Shown: positions 12,311 through 23,661 of the stretch, one piece after another
Numbering within the stretch: the first letter of the stretch is position 1
Layout: the number at the start of each line of letters is the position of its first letter
From: Pleurodeles waltl
Lineage: Eukaryota; Chordata; Amphibia; Caudata; Salamandridae
Direction: 5' to 3'
NCBI RefSeq assembly: GCF_031143425.1
Contig: NW_027150006.1
Coordinates: 62,001 to 126,000, forward strand
DNA length: 64,000 nucleotides
Translations under genes and position numbers: made by a program
The notes under the pieces: generated by a model
Seen by the model: only the letters and a program-made list of their open reading frames with translations
What the model was told of the DNA's origin: nothing
The model's database searches: none

Positions 12311-14584
12311 TTACCCAGAATCCTTTGCAAACCTCAAAATTTGGCTAAAAAAACACGTTTTCCTCACATTTTGGTGACAGATAGTTCTGGAATCAGAGAG
12401 GAGCCACAAATTTCCTTCCACCCAGCATTCCCCCAAGTCTACTGATAAAAATGATACCTCACTTGTGTGGGTAGGCCTAGCGCCCGTGACAGGAAATGCC
12501 CCAAAACGAAACGTGGACACAACACACTTTTTTTAAAGAAAACAGAGGTGTTTTTTGCAAAGTGCCTACCTGTAGATTTTGGCCTCTAGCTCAGCCAGCA
12601 CCTAGGGAAACCTACCAAACCTGTGCATTTTTGAAAACTAGAGACCTAGGGGAATCCAAGATGGGGTGACTTGTGGGGCTCTGACCAGGTTCTGTTACCC
12701 AGAATCCTTTGCAAACCTCAAAATTTGGCTAGAAAAACACATTTTCCTCACATTTTGGTGACAGATAGTTCTGGAATCAGAAAGGAGCCACAAATTTCCT
12801 TCCACCCAGCATTCCCCCAAGTCTCCTGATAAAAATGATACCTCACTTGTGTGGGTAGGCCTAGCGCCCGTGACAGGAAATGCCCCAAAACGCAACGTGG
12901 ACACAACACACTTTTTTTAAAGAAAACAGAGGTGTTTTTTGCAAAGTGCCCACCTGTAGATTTTGGCCTCAAGCTCAGCCGGCACCTAGGGAAACCTACC
13001 AAACCTGTGCATTTTAAAAAACTAGAGACCTAGGGGAATCCAAGATAGGGTGACTTGTGGGGCTCTGACCAGATTCTGTTACCCAGAATCCTTTGCAAAC
13101 CTCAAAATTTGGCTAAAAATACAAATTTTCCTCAAATTTTGGTGACAGAAATATCTGGAATCAGAGAGGAGCCACAAATTTCCTTCCACCCAGCGTTCCC
13201 CCAAATCTCCCGATAAAAATGATACATCACTTGTGTGGGTAGGCCTAGTACCCGTGACAGGAAATGCCCCAAAACGCAACGTGGACACATCACATTTTTT
13301 TAAAGAAAATAGAGGTGTTTTTTGCAAAGTGCCTACCTGTAGATTTTGGCCTCTAGCTCAGCCGGCACCTAGGGAAACCTGCCAAACCTGTGCATTTTTG
13401 AAAACTAGAGACCTAGGGGAATGCAAGATGGGGTGACTTGTGGGGCTCTGACCAGGTTCTGTTACCCACAATCCTTTGCAAACCTCATAATTTGGCTAAA
13501 AAAACCACATTTTCCTCACATTTTGGTGACAGATAGTTCTGGAATCAGAGAGGAGCCACAAATTTCCTTCCACCCAGCATTACCCCAAGCCTCCTTATAA
13601 AAATGATACCTCACTTGTGTGGGTAGGCCTAGCGCCCGTGACAGGAAATGCCCCAAAACGTAACGTGGACACATCAAATTTTTTGAAAGGAAACAGAGGT
13701 GTTTTTTGCAAAGTGCCTACCTGTAGATTTTGGCCTCTACCTCAGCCGGCACCTAGGGAAACCTACCAAACCTGTGCATTTTTTTAAACTAGAGACCTAG
13801 GGGAATCCAAGATGGGGTGACTTGTGGGGCTCTGACCAGGTTCTGTTACCCACAATCCTTTGCAAACCTCAAAATGTGGCTAAAAATACACATTTTCATC
13901 AACTTTTGGTGACAGAAAGTACTGGAATCATAGAGGAGCCACAAATTTCCTTCCACCCAGCGTTCCCCCAAATCTCCCGATAAAAATGATACATCACTTG
14001 TGTGGGTAGGCCTAGCGCCTGCAACAGGAAATGCCCCAAAACGCAACGTGGACACATCACATTTTTTTAAAGAATACAGAGGTGTTTTTTGGAAAGTGCC
14101 TACCTGTAGATTTTGGCCTCTAGCTCAGCCGGCACCTAGGGAAACCTACCAAACCTGTGCATTTTTGAAAACTAGAGACCTAGGGGAATCCAAGATGGTG
14201 TGACTGGTGGGGCTCTGACCAGGTTCTGTTACCCAGAATCCTTTGCAAACCTCAAAATTTCACTAAAAAAACACGTTTTCCTCAAATTTTGGTGACAGAT
14301 CGTTCTGGAATCAGAGAGGAGCTACAAATTTCCTTCCACCCAGCATTCCCCCAAGTCTCCTGATAAAAATGATACCTCACTTGTGTGGGTAGGCATAGCG
14401 CCTGTGACAGGAAATGCCCCAAAACGCAACGTGGACACATCACATTTTTTTAAAGAAAACAGAGGATTTTGGCCTCTAGCTCATCCGGCACCTAGGGAAA
14501 CCTACCAAACCTGTGCATTTTAAAAAACTAGCGACCTAGGGGAATCCAAGATGGGGTGACTTGTGGGGCTCTGACCAGGTTCTG
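12311..14584. repeat. HOR-A 6-mer copy (a-b-c-d-e-f)
   Basis: Units start at 12311, 12695, 13079, 13462, 13846 and 14229. Private changes include ACGAAACGTGG in the a unit, CTCAAGCTC in the b unit, AATACAAATTTTCC and CTAGTACCCG in the c unit, an ACAATCC head in the d unit (otherwise an e marker) and GTAGGCATAG in the f unit. With 11187-12310 it forms a 9-mer of 3,398 bp. Confidence 0.9.
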
Positions 14585-15708
14585 TTACCCAGAATCCTTT
14601 GCAAACCTCAAAATTTGGCTAAAAAAACACGTTTTCCTCACATTTTGGTGACAGATAGTTCTGGAATCAGAGAGGAGCCACAAATTTCCTTCCACCCAGC
14701 ATTCCCCCAAGTCTACTGATAAAAATGATACCTCACTTGTGTGGGTAGGCCTAGCGCCCGTGACAGGAAATGCCCCAAAACGCAACGTGGACACAACACA
14801 CTTTTTTTAAAGAAAACAGAGGTGTTTTTTGCAAAGTGCCTACCTGTAGATTTTGGCCTCTAGCTCAGCCAGCACCTAGGGAAACCTACCAAACCTGTGC
14901 ATTTTTGAAAACTAGAGACCTAGGGGAATCCAAGATGGGGTGACTTGTGGGGCTCTGACCAGGTTCTGTTACCCAGAATCCTTTGCAAACCTCAAAATTT
15001 GGCTAGAAAAACACATTTTCCTCACATTTTGGTGACAGATAGTTCTGGAATCAGAAAGGAGCCACAAATTTCCTTCCACCCAGGATTCCCCCAAGTCTCC
15101 TGATAAAAATGATACCTCACTTGTGTGGGTAGGCCTAGCGCCCGTGACAGGAAATGCCCCAAAACGCAACGTGGACACATCACACTTTTTTAAAAGAAAA
15201 CAGAGGTGTTTTTTGCAAAGTGCCTACCTGTAGATTTTGGCCTCTAGCTCAGCCGGCACCTAGGGAAACCTACCAAACCTGTGCATTTTAAAAAACTAGC
15301 GACCTAGGGGAATCCAAGATGGGGTGACTTGTGGGGCTCTGACCAGGTTCTGTTACCCAGAATCCTTTGCAAACCTCAAAATTTGGCTAAAAAAACACGT
15401 TTTCCTCACATTTTGGTGACAGATAGTTCTGGAATCAGAGAGGAGCTACAAATTTCCTTCCACCCAGCATTCCCCCAAGTCTCCTGATAAAAATGATACC
15501 TCACTTGTGTGGGTAGGCCTAGCGCCTGTGACAGGAAATGCCCCAAAACGCAACGTGGACACATCACATTTTTTTAAAGAAAACAGAGGATTTTGGCCTC
15601 TAGCTCATCCGGCACCTAGGGAAACGTACCAAACCTGTGCATTTTAAAAAACTAGAGACCTAGGGGAATCCAAGATGGGGTGACTTGTGGGGCTCTGACC
15701 AGGTTCTG
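14585..15708. repeat. HOR-A recombinant 3-mer (a, b, a/f)
   Basis: Units start at 14585, 14969 and 15353. The b unit shares the CCAGGATTCC variant with unit 201, which places this copy and the window start in one duplicated segment (offset 14,768 bp). The tail of the b unit again ends in CTAGCGACC before the a/f hybrid. Confidence 0.88.
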
Positions 15709-17981
15709 TTACCCAGAATCCTTTGCAAACCTCAAAATTTGGCTAAAAAAACACGTTTTCCTCACATTTTGGTGACAGATAGTTCTGGAATCAGAGAGGA
15801 GCCACAAATTTCCTTCCACCCAGCATTCCCCCAAGTCTACTGATAAAAATGATACCTCACTTGTGTGGGTAGGCCTAGCGCCCGTGACAGGAAATGCCCC
15901 AAAACGCAACGTGGACACAACACACTTTTTTTAAAGAAAACAGAGGTGTTTTTTGCAAAGTGCCTACCTGTAGATTTTGGCCTCTAGCTCAGCCAGCACC
16001 TAGGGAAACCTACCAAACCTGTGCATTTTTTAAAACTAAAGACCTAGGGGAATCCAAGATGGGGTGACTTGTGGGGCTCTGACCAGGTTCTGTTACCCAG
16101 AATCCTTTGCAAACCTCAAAATTTGGCTAGAAAAACACATTTTCCTCACATTTTGGTGACAGATAGTTCTGGAATCAGAAAGGAGCCACAAATTTCCTTC
16201 CACCCAGCATTCCCCCAAGTCTCCTGATAAAAATGATACCTCACTTGTGTGGGTAGGCCTAGCGCCCGTGACAGGAAATGCCCCAAAACGCAACGTGGAC
16301 ACATCACATTTTTTGAAAGAAAACAAAGGTGTTTTTTGCAAAGTGCCCACCTGTAGATTTTGGCCTCTAGCTCAGCCGGCACCTAGGGAAACCTACCAAA
16401 CCTGTGCATTTTAAAAAACTAGAGACCTAGGGGAATCCAAGATAGGGTGACTTGTGGGGCTCTGACCAGATTCTGTTACCCAGAATCCTTTGCAAACCTC
16501 AAAATTTGGCTAAAAATACACATTTTCCTCAAATTTTGGTGACAGAAATATCTGGAATCAGAGAGGAGCCACAAATTTCCTTCCACCCAGCGTTCCCCCA
16601 AATCTCCCGATAAAAATGATACATCACTTGTGTGGGTAGGCCTAGTGCCCGTGACAGGAAATGCCCCAAAACGCAACGTGGACACATCACATTTTTTTAA
16701 AGAAAATAGAGGTGTTTTTTGCAAAGTGCCTACCTGTAGATTTTGGCCTCTAGCTCAGCCGGCACCTAGGGAAACCTGCCAAACCTGTGCATTTTTGAAA
16801 ACTAGAGACCTAGGGGAATGCAAGATGGGGTGACTTGTGGGGCTCTGACCAGGTTCTGTTACCCAGAATCCTTTGCAAACCTCATAATTTGGCTAAAAAA
16901 ACCACATTTTCCTCACATTTTGGTGACAGATAGTTCTGGAATCAGAGAGGAGCCACAAATTTCCTTCCACCCAGCATTACCCCAAGCCTCCTTATAAAAA
17001 TTATACCTCACTTGTGTGGGTAGGCCTAGCGCCCGTGACAGGAAATGCCCCAAAACGTAACGTGGACACATCAAATTTTTTGAAAGGAAACAGAGGTGTT
17101 TTTTGCAAAGTGCCTACCTGTAGATTTTGGCCTCTACCTCAGCCGGCACCTAGGGAAACCTACCAAACCTGTGCATTTTTTTAAACTAGAGACCTAGGGG
17201 AATCCAAGATGGGGTGACTTGTGGGGCTCTGACCAGGTTCTGTTACCCACAATCCTTTGCAAACCTCAAAATGTGGCTAAAAATACACATTTTCATCAAC
17301 TTTTGGTGACAGAAAGTACTGGAATCATAGAGGAGCCACAAATTTCCTTCCACCCAGCGTTCCCCCAAATCTCCCGATAAAAATGATACATCACTTGTGT
17401 GGGTAGGCCTAGCGCCTGCAACAGGAAATGCCCCAAAACGCAACGTGGACACATCACATTTTTTTAAAGAATACAGAGGTGTTTTTTGGAAAGTGCCTAC
17501 CTGTAGATTTTGGCCTCTAGCTCAGCCGGCACCTAGGGAAACCTACCAAACCTGTGCATTTTTGAAAACTAGAGACCTAGGGGAATCCAAGATGGTGTGA
17601 CTGGTGGGGCTCTGACCAGGTTCTGTTACCCAGAATCCTTTGCAAACCTCAAAATTTCACTAAAAAAACACGTTTTCCTCACATTTTGGTGACAGATAGT
17701 TCAGGAATCAGAGAGGAGCTACAAATTTCCTTCCACCCAGCATTCCCCAAAGTCTCCTGATAAAAATGATACCTCACTTGTGTGGGTAGGCCTAGCGCCT
17801 GTGACAGGAAATGCCCCAAAACGCAACGTGGACACATCACATTTTTTTAAAGAAAACAGAGGATTTTGGCCTCTAGCTCATCCGGCACCTAGGGAAACCT
17901 ACCAAACCTGTGCATTTTAAAAAACTAGCGACCTAGGGGAATCCAAGATGGGGTGACTTGTGGGGCTCTGACCAGGTTCTG
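15709..17981. repeat. HOR-A 6-mer copy (a-b-c-d-e-f) with an unusual b tail
   Basis: Units start at 15709, 16093, 16476, 16859, 17243 and 17626. The b unit has ACATTTTTTGAAAG and AACAAAGGTG in its tail, which is unlike other b units and resembles m-type units of family C, so it may carry a short conversion tract. The d unit has AAAATTATACC in place of AAAATGATACC. The rest matches 941-3212 at an offset of about 14,768 bp. Confidence 0.88.
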
Positions 17982-20255
17982 TTACCCAGAATCCTTTGCA
18001 AACCTCAAAATTTGGCTAAAAAAACACGTTTTCCTCACATTTTGGTGACAGATAGTTCTGGAATCAGAGAGGAGCCACAAATTTCCTTCCACCCAGCATT
18101 CCCCCAAGTCTACTGATAAAAATGATACCTCACTTGTGTGGGTAGGCCTAGCGCCCGTGACAGGAAATGCCCCAAAACGCAACGTGGACACAACACACTT
18201 TTTTTAAAGAAAACAGAGGTGTTTTTTGCAAAGTGCCTACCTGTAGATTTTGGCCTCTAGCTCAGCCAGCACCTAGGGAAACCTACCAAACCTGTGCATT
18301 TTTTAAAACTAAAGACCTAGGGGAATCCAAGATGGGGTGACTTGTGGGGCTCTGACCAGGTTCTGTTACCCAGAATCCTTTGCAAACCTCAAAATTTGGC
18401 TAGAAAAACACATTTTCCTCACATTTTGGTGACAGATAGTTCTGGAATCAGAAAGGAGCCACAAATTTCCTTCCACCCAGCATTCCCCCAAGTCTCCTGA
18501 TAAAAATGATACCTCACTTGTGTGGGTAGGCCTAGCGCCCGTGACAGGAAATGCCCCAAAACGCAACGTGGACACAACACACTTTTTTTAAAGAAAACAG
18601 AGGTGTTTTTTGCAAAGTGCCCACCTGTAGATTTTGGCCTCTAGCTCAGCCGGCACCTAGGGAAACCTACCAAACCTGTGCATTTTAAAAAACTAGAGAC
18701 CTAGGGGAATCCAAGATAGGGTGACTTGTGGGGCTCTGACCAGATTCTGTTACCCAGAATCCTTTGCAAACCTCAAAATTTGGCTAAAAATACACATTTT
18801 CCTCAAATTTTGGTGACAGAAATATCTGGAATCAGAGAGGAGCCACAAATTTCCTTCCACCCAGCGTTCCCCCAAATCTCCCGATAAAAATGATACATCA
18901 CTTGTGTGGGTAGGCCTAGTGCCCGTGACAGGAAATGCCCCAAAACGCAACGTGGACACATCACATTTTTTTAAAGAAAATAGAGGTGTTTTTTGCAAAG
19001 TGCCTACCTGTAGATTTTGGCCTCTAGCTCAGCCGGCACCTAGGGAAACCTGCCAAACCTGTGCATTTTTGAAAACTAGAGACCTAGGGGAATGCAAGAT
19101 GGGGTGACTTGTGGGGCTCTGACCAGGTTCTGTTACCCAGAATCCTTTGCAAACCTCATAATTTGGCTAAAAAAACCACATTTTCCTCACATTTTGGTGA
19201 CAGATAGTTCTGGAATCAGAGAGGAGCCACAAATTTCCTTCCACCCAGCATTACCCCAAGCCTCCTTATAAAAATGATACCTCACTTGTGTGGGTAGGCC
19301 TAGCGCCCGTGACAGGAAATGCCCCAAAACGTAACGTGGACACATCAAATTTTTTGAAAGGAAACAGAGGTGTTTTTTGCAAAGTGCCTACCTGTAGATT
19401 TTGGCCTCTACCTCAGCCGGCACCTAGGGAAACCTACCAAACCTGTGCATTTTTTTAAACTAGAGACCTAGGGGAATCCAAGATGGGGTGACTTGTGGGG
19501 CTCTGACCAGGTTCTGTTACCCACAATCCTTTGCAAACCTCAAAATGTGGCTAAAAATACACATTTTCATCAACTTTTGGTGACAGAAAGTACTGGAATC
19601 ATAGAGGAGCCACAAATTTCCTTCCACCCAGCGTTCCCCCAAATCTCCCGATAAAAATGATACATCACTTGTGTGGGTAGGCCTAGCGCCTGCAACAGGA
19701 AATGCCCCAAAACGCAACGTGGACACATCACATTTTTTTAAAGAATACAGAGGTGTTTTTTGGAAAGTGCCTACCTGTAGATTTTGGCCTCTAGCTCAGC
19801 CGGCACCTAGGGAAACCTACCAAACCTGTGCATTTTTGAAAACTAGAGACCTAGGGGAATCCAAGATGGTGTGACTGGTGGGGCTCTGACCAGGTTCTGT
19901 TACCCAGAATCCTTTGCAAACCTCAAAATTTCACTAAAAAAACACGTTTTCCTCACATTTTGGTGACAGATAGTTCAGGAATCAGAGAGGAGCTACAAAT
20001 TTCCTTCCACCCAGCATTCCCCAAAGTCTCCTGATAAAAATGATACCTCACTTGTGTGGGTAGGCCTAGCGCCTGTGACAGGAAATGCCCCAAAACGCAA
20101 CGTGGACACATCACATTTTTTTAAAGAAAACAGAGGATTTTGGCCTCTAGCTCATCCGGCACCTAGGGAAACCTACCAAACCTGTGCATTTTAAAAAACT
20201 AGCGACCTAGGGGAATCCAAGATGGGGTGACTTGTGGGGCTCTGACCAGGTTCTG
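17982..20255. repeat. HOR-A 6-mer copy (a-b-c-d-e-f), last of the first A block
   Basis: Units start at 17982, 18366, 18750, 19133, 19517 and 19900. It corresponds to 3213-5487 at an offset of about 14,768 bp, including the TTCAGGAATC and CCCCAAAGTC variants in f. It lacks the private AGTACTTCAATC of unit 4749, so that change came after the duplication or was erased here. Confidence 0.9.
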
Positions 20256-20638
20256 TTACCCAGAATCCTTTGCAAACCTCAAAATTTGGCTAAAAAAACA
20301 CGTTTTCCTCACATTTTGGTGACAGATAGTTCTGGAATCAGAGAGGAGCCACAAATTTCCTTCCACCCAGCATTCCCCCAAGTCTACTGATAAAAATGAT
20401 ACCTCACTTGTGTGGGTAGGCCTAGCGCCCGTGACAGGAAATGCCCCAAAACGCAACGTGGACACATCACATTTTTTGAAAGAAAACAGAGGTGTTTTTT
20501 GCAGAGTGCCTACCTGTAGATTTTGGCCTCTAGCTCATCCGGCACCTAGGGAAACCTACCAAACCTGTGCATTTTTTAAAACTAGAGACCTAGGGGAATC
20601 CAAGATGGGGTGACTTGTGGGGCTCTGACCAGGTTTTG
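20256..20638. repeat. Hybrid monomer a/B: exit from HOR-A into family B
   Basis: The head is type a up to AGTCTACTGAT (about 20,395). The tail has ATCACATTTTTTGAAAG, TTTTTTGCAGAGTGCC and CTCATCCGG, markers found before h1 units in family B (for example GCAGAGTGCC in unit 26688). The switch point lies between about 20,395 and 20,466. This monomer is the boundary between the first A block and the first B segment. Confidence 0.82.
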
Positions 20639-21772
20639 TTACCCAGAATCCTTTGAAAACATAAAAATTTGCCTAAAAAAACACATTTTCCTCACATTTT
20701 GGTGACAGATAGTTCTGGAATCAGAGAGGAGCCACAAAGTTCCTTCCACCCAGCATTCCCCTAAGTGTCCTGATAAAAATGATACCTCACTTGTGTGGGT
20801 AGGCCTAGCGCCCGTGACAGGAAATGCCCCAAAACGCAACGTGGACACATCACATTTTTTGAAAGAAAACAGAGGTGTTTTTTGCAAAGTGCCTATCTGT
20901 AGATTTTGGCCTCTAGCTCAGCCGGCACCTAGGGAAACCTACCAAACCTGTGCATTTTTGAAAACTAGAGACCTAGGGGAATGCAAGATGGGGTGACCTG
21001 TGGGGCTCTGACCAGGTTCTGTTACCCAGAATCCTTTGCAAACCTCAAAATTTGGCTAAAAAAACACGTTGTCCTCATATTTTGGTGACAGATAGTTCTG
21101 GAATCAGAGAGGAGCCACAAATTTCCTTCCACCCAGCATTCCCCCAAGTCTCCTGATAAAAATGATACCTCACTTGTGTGGGTAGGCCTAGCGCCCACGA
21201 CAGGAAATGCCCCAAAACGCAACGTGGACACATCACATTTTTTTAAAGAAAACAGAGGTGTTTTTTGCAAAGTGCCTACCTGTAGATTTTGGCCTCTAGC
21301 TCAGCCGGCACCTAGGGAAGCCTGCCAAACCTGTGCATTTTTGAAAACTAGAGACCTAGGGGAATGCAAGATGGGGTGACTTGTGGGGCTCTGACCAGGT
21401 TCTGTTACCCAGAATCCTTTGCAAACCTCATAATTTGGCTAAAAAAAACACATTTTCCTCACATTTTGGTGACAGAGAGAAGCCACACATTTCCTTCCAC
21501 CCAGCATTACCCCAAGTCTCCTGATAAAAATGATACCTCACTTGTGTGGGTAGGCCTAGCGCCCGTGACAGGAAATGCCCCAAAACGTAACGTGGACACA
21601 TCAAATTTTTTGAAAGGAAACAGAGGTGTTTTTTGCAAAGTGCCTACCTGTAGATTTTGGCCTCTACCTCAGCCGGCACCTAGGGAAACCTACCAAACCT
21701 GTGCATTTTTTAAAACTAGAGACCTAGGGGAATCCAAGATGGGGTGACTTGTGAGGCTCTGACCAGGTTCTG
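20639..21772. repeat. Family B segment (h1-h2-d')
   Basis: Units start at 20639 (h1), 21022 (h2) and 21405 (d'). Type h1 is marked by AAAACATAAAAATTTGCC, CACAAAGTTCC and CCCCTAAGTGTCC. Type h2 is marked by ACACGTTGTCCTC and CGCCCACGAC. Type d' resembles d but has a 16-bp deletion. The same order fills 27071-28204 and 38085-39218. The e and f2 units that should follow are replaced by a divergent singleton. Confidence 0.87.
21405..21772. other. First of 7 monomers with the 16-bp deletion (368/369-bp units)
   Basis: GACAGA runs directly into GAGAAGCC; the TAGTTCTGGAAT segment is missing. In intact monomers the lost 16 bp lie between two CAGA direct repeats, one of which is also lost, as expected for slippage or single-strand annealing. 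Units with this deletion start at 21405, 25936, 27837, 30120, 36951, 38851 and 56400. The deletion shifts the frame of a chance plus-strand open frame so that it runs across most of the unit. Confidence 0.93.
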
Positions 21773-22155
21773 TTACCCAGAATCCTTTGCAAACCTCAAA
21801 TTTTGGCTAAAAAAACGCATTTTCCTCACATTTGGGTGACAGAAAGTTCTGGAATCTGAGAGGAGCCACAAATTTCCTTCCACCCAGCGTTCCCCCAAGT
21901 CTCCCGATAAAAATTATACCTCACTTGTGTGGGTAGGCCTAGCGCCCGCGACAGGAAACGCCCCAAAATGCAACGTGGACACATCCCATTTTTTTAAAGA
22001 AAACAGAGCTGTTTTGTGCAAAGTGCCTACCTGTGGATTTTGGCCTCTAGCTCAGCCGGCACCTAGGGAAACCTACCAAACCTGTGCATTTTAAAAAACT
22101 AGAGACCTAGGGGAATCCAAGATAGGGTGACTTGTGGGGCTCTGACCAGATTCTG
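21773..22155. repeat. Divergent singleton monomer (type x)
   Basis: This unit has more private differences than any other I saw: GTGAGGCTCTG just before it, then AACGCATTTTCC, ACATTTGGGTGAC, GAATCTGAGAGG, GGAAACGCCCC, AAAATGCAACG, ACATCCCATTTT, ACAGAGCTGTTTTGTGC and CTGTGGATTTTGG. It has no second copy in the window. It separates a B segment (d' before it) from an A segment (c after it) and keeps the full CGCCCGCGAC motif. It may be a relic of an older monomer pool, or brought in from another array. Confidence 0.85.
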
Positions 22156-23661
22156 TTACCCAGAATCCTTTGCAAACCTCAAAATTTGGCTAAAAATACA
22201 CATTTTCCTCAAATTTTGGTGACAGAAATATCTGGAATCAGAGAGGAGCCACAAATTTCCTTCCACCCAGCGTTCCCCCAAATCTCCCGATAAAAATGAT
22301 ACATCACTTGTGTGGGTAGGCCTAGTGCCCGTGACAGGAAATGCCCCAAAACGCAACGTGGACACATCACATTTTTTTAAAGAAAATAGAGGTGTTTTTT
22401 GCAAAGTGCCTACCTGTAGATTTTGGCCTCTAGCTCAGCCGGCACCTAGGGAAACCTGCCAAACCTGTGCATTTTTGAAAACTAGAGACCTAGGGGAATG
22501 CAAGATGGGGTGACTTGTGGGGCTCTGACCAGGTTCTGTTACCCAGAATCCTTTGCAAACCTCATAATTTGGCTAAAAAAACCAAATTTTCCTCACATTT
22601 TGGTGACAGATAGTTCTGGAATCAGAGAGGAGCCACAAATTTCCTTCCACCCAGCATTACCCCAAGCCTCCTTATAAAAATGATACCTCACTTGTGTGGG
22701 TAGGCCTAGCGCCCGTGACAGGAAATGCCCCAAAACGTAATGTGGACACATCAAATTTTTTGAAAGGAAACAGAGGTGTTTTTTGCAAAGTGCCTACCTG
22801 TAGATTTTGGCCTCTACCTCAGCCGGCACCTAGGGAAACCTACCAAACCTGTGCATTTTTTTAAACTAGAGACCTAGGGGAATCCAAGATGGGGTGACTT
22901 GTGGGGCTCTGACCAGGTTCTGTTACCCACAATCCTTTGCAAACCTCAAAATGTGGCTAAAAATACACATTTTCATCAACTTTTGGTGACAGAAAGTACT
23001 GGAATCATAGAGGAGCCACAAATTTCCTTCCACCCAGCGTTCCCCCAAATCTCCCGATAAAAATGATACATCACTTGTGTGGGTAGGCCTAGCGCCTGCA
23101 ACAGGAAATGCCCCAAAACGCAACGTGGACACATCACATTTTTTTAAAGAATACAGAGGTGTTTTTTGGAAAGTGCCTACCTGTAGATTTTGGCCTCTAG
23201 CTCAGCCGGCACCTAGGGAAACCTACCAAACCTGTGCATTTTTGAAAACTAGAGACCTAGGGGAATCCAAGATGGTGTGACTGGTGGGGCTCTGACCAGG
23301 TTCTGTTACCCAGAATCCTTTGCAAACCTCAAAATTTCACTAAAAAAACACGTTTTCCTCACATTTTGGTGACAAATAGTTCAGGAATCAGAGAGGAGCT
23401 ACAAATTTCCTTCCACCCAGCATTCCCCAAAGTCTCCTGATAAAAATGATACCTCACTTGTGTGGGTAGGCCTAGCGCCTGTGACAGGAAATGCCCCAAA
23501 ACGCAACGTGGACACATCACATTTTTTTAAAGAAAACAGAGGATTTTGGCCTCTAGCTCATCCGGCACCTAGGGAAACCTACCAAACCTGTGCATTTTAA
23601 AAAACTAGCGACCTAGGGGAATCCAAGATGGGGTGACTTGTGGGGCTCTGACCAGGTTCTG
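22156..23661. repeat. HOR-A partial copy (c-d-e-f)
   Basis: Units start at 22156, 22539, 22923 and 23306. A and b are missing; the copy starts directly after the divergent singleton. The d unit has ACCAAATTTTCC and CGTAATGTGG, and the f unit has GACAAATAGTTC, all private or rare. It corresponds to 32787-34292 at an offset of 10,631 bp. Confidence 0.88.

Noticed and set aside
21364..21747. Longer plus-strand open frames of 116 to 127 codons starting at ATG in d' regions.
   Set aside because: They arise because the 16-bp deletion joins two frames that are normally separated. The 126-codon frames at 42261 and 46089 likewise depend on a one-base loss. No sign of selection on protein.
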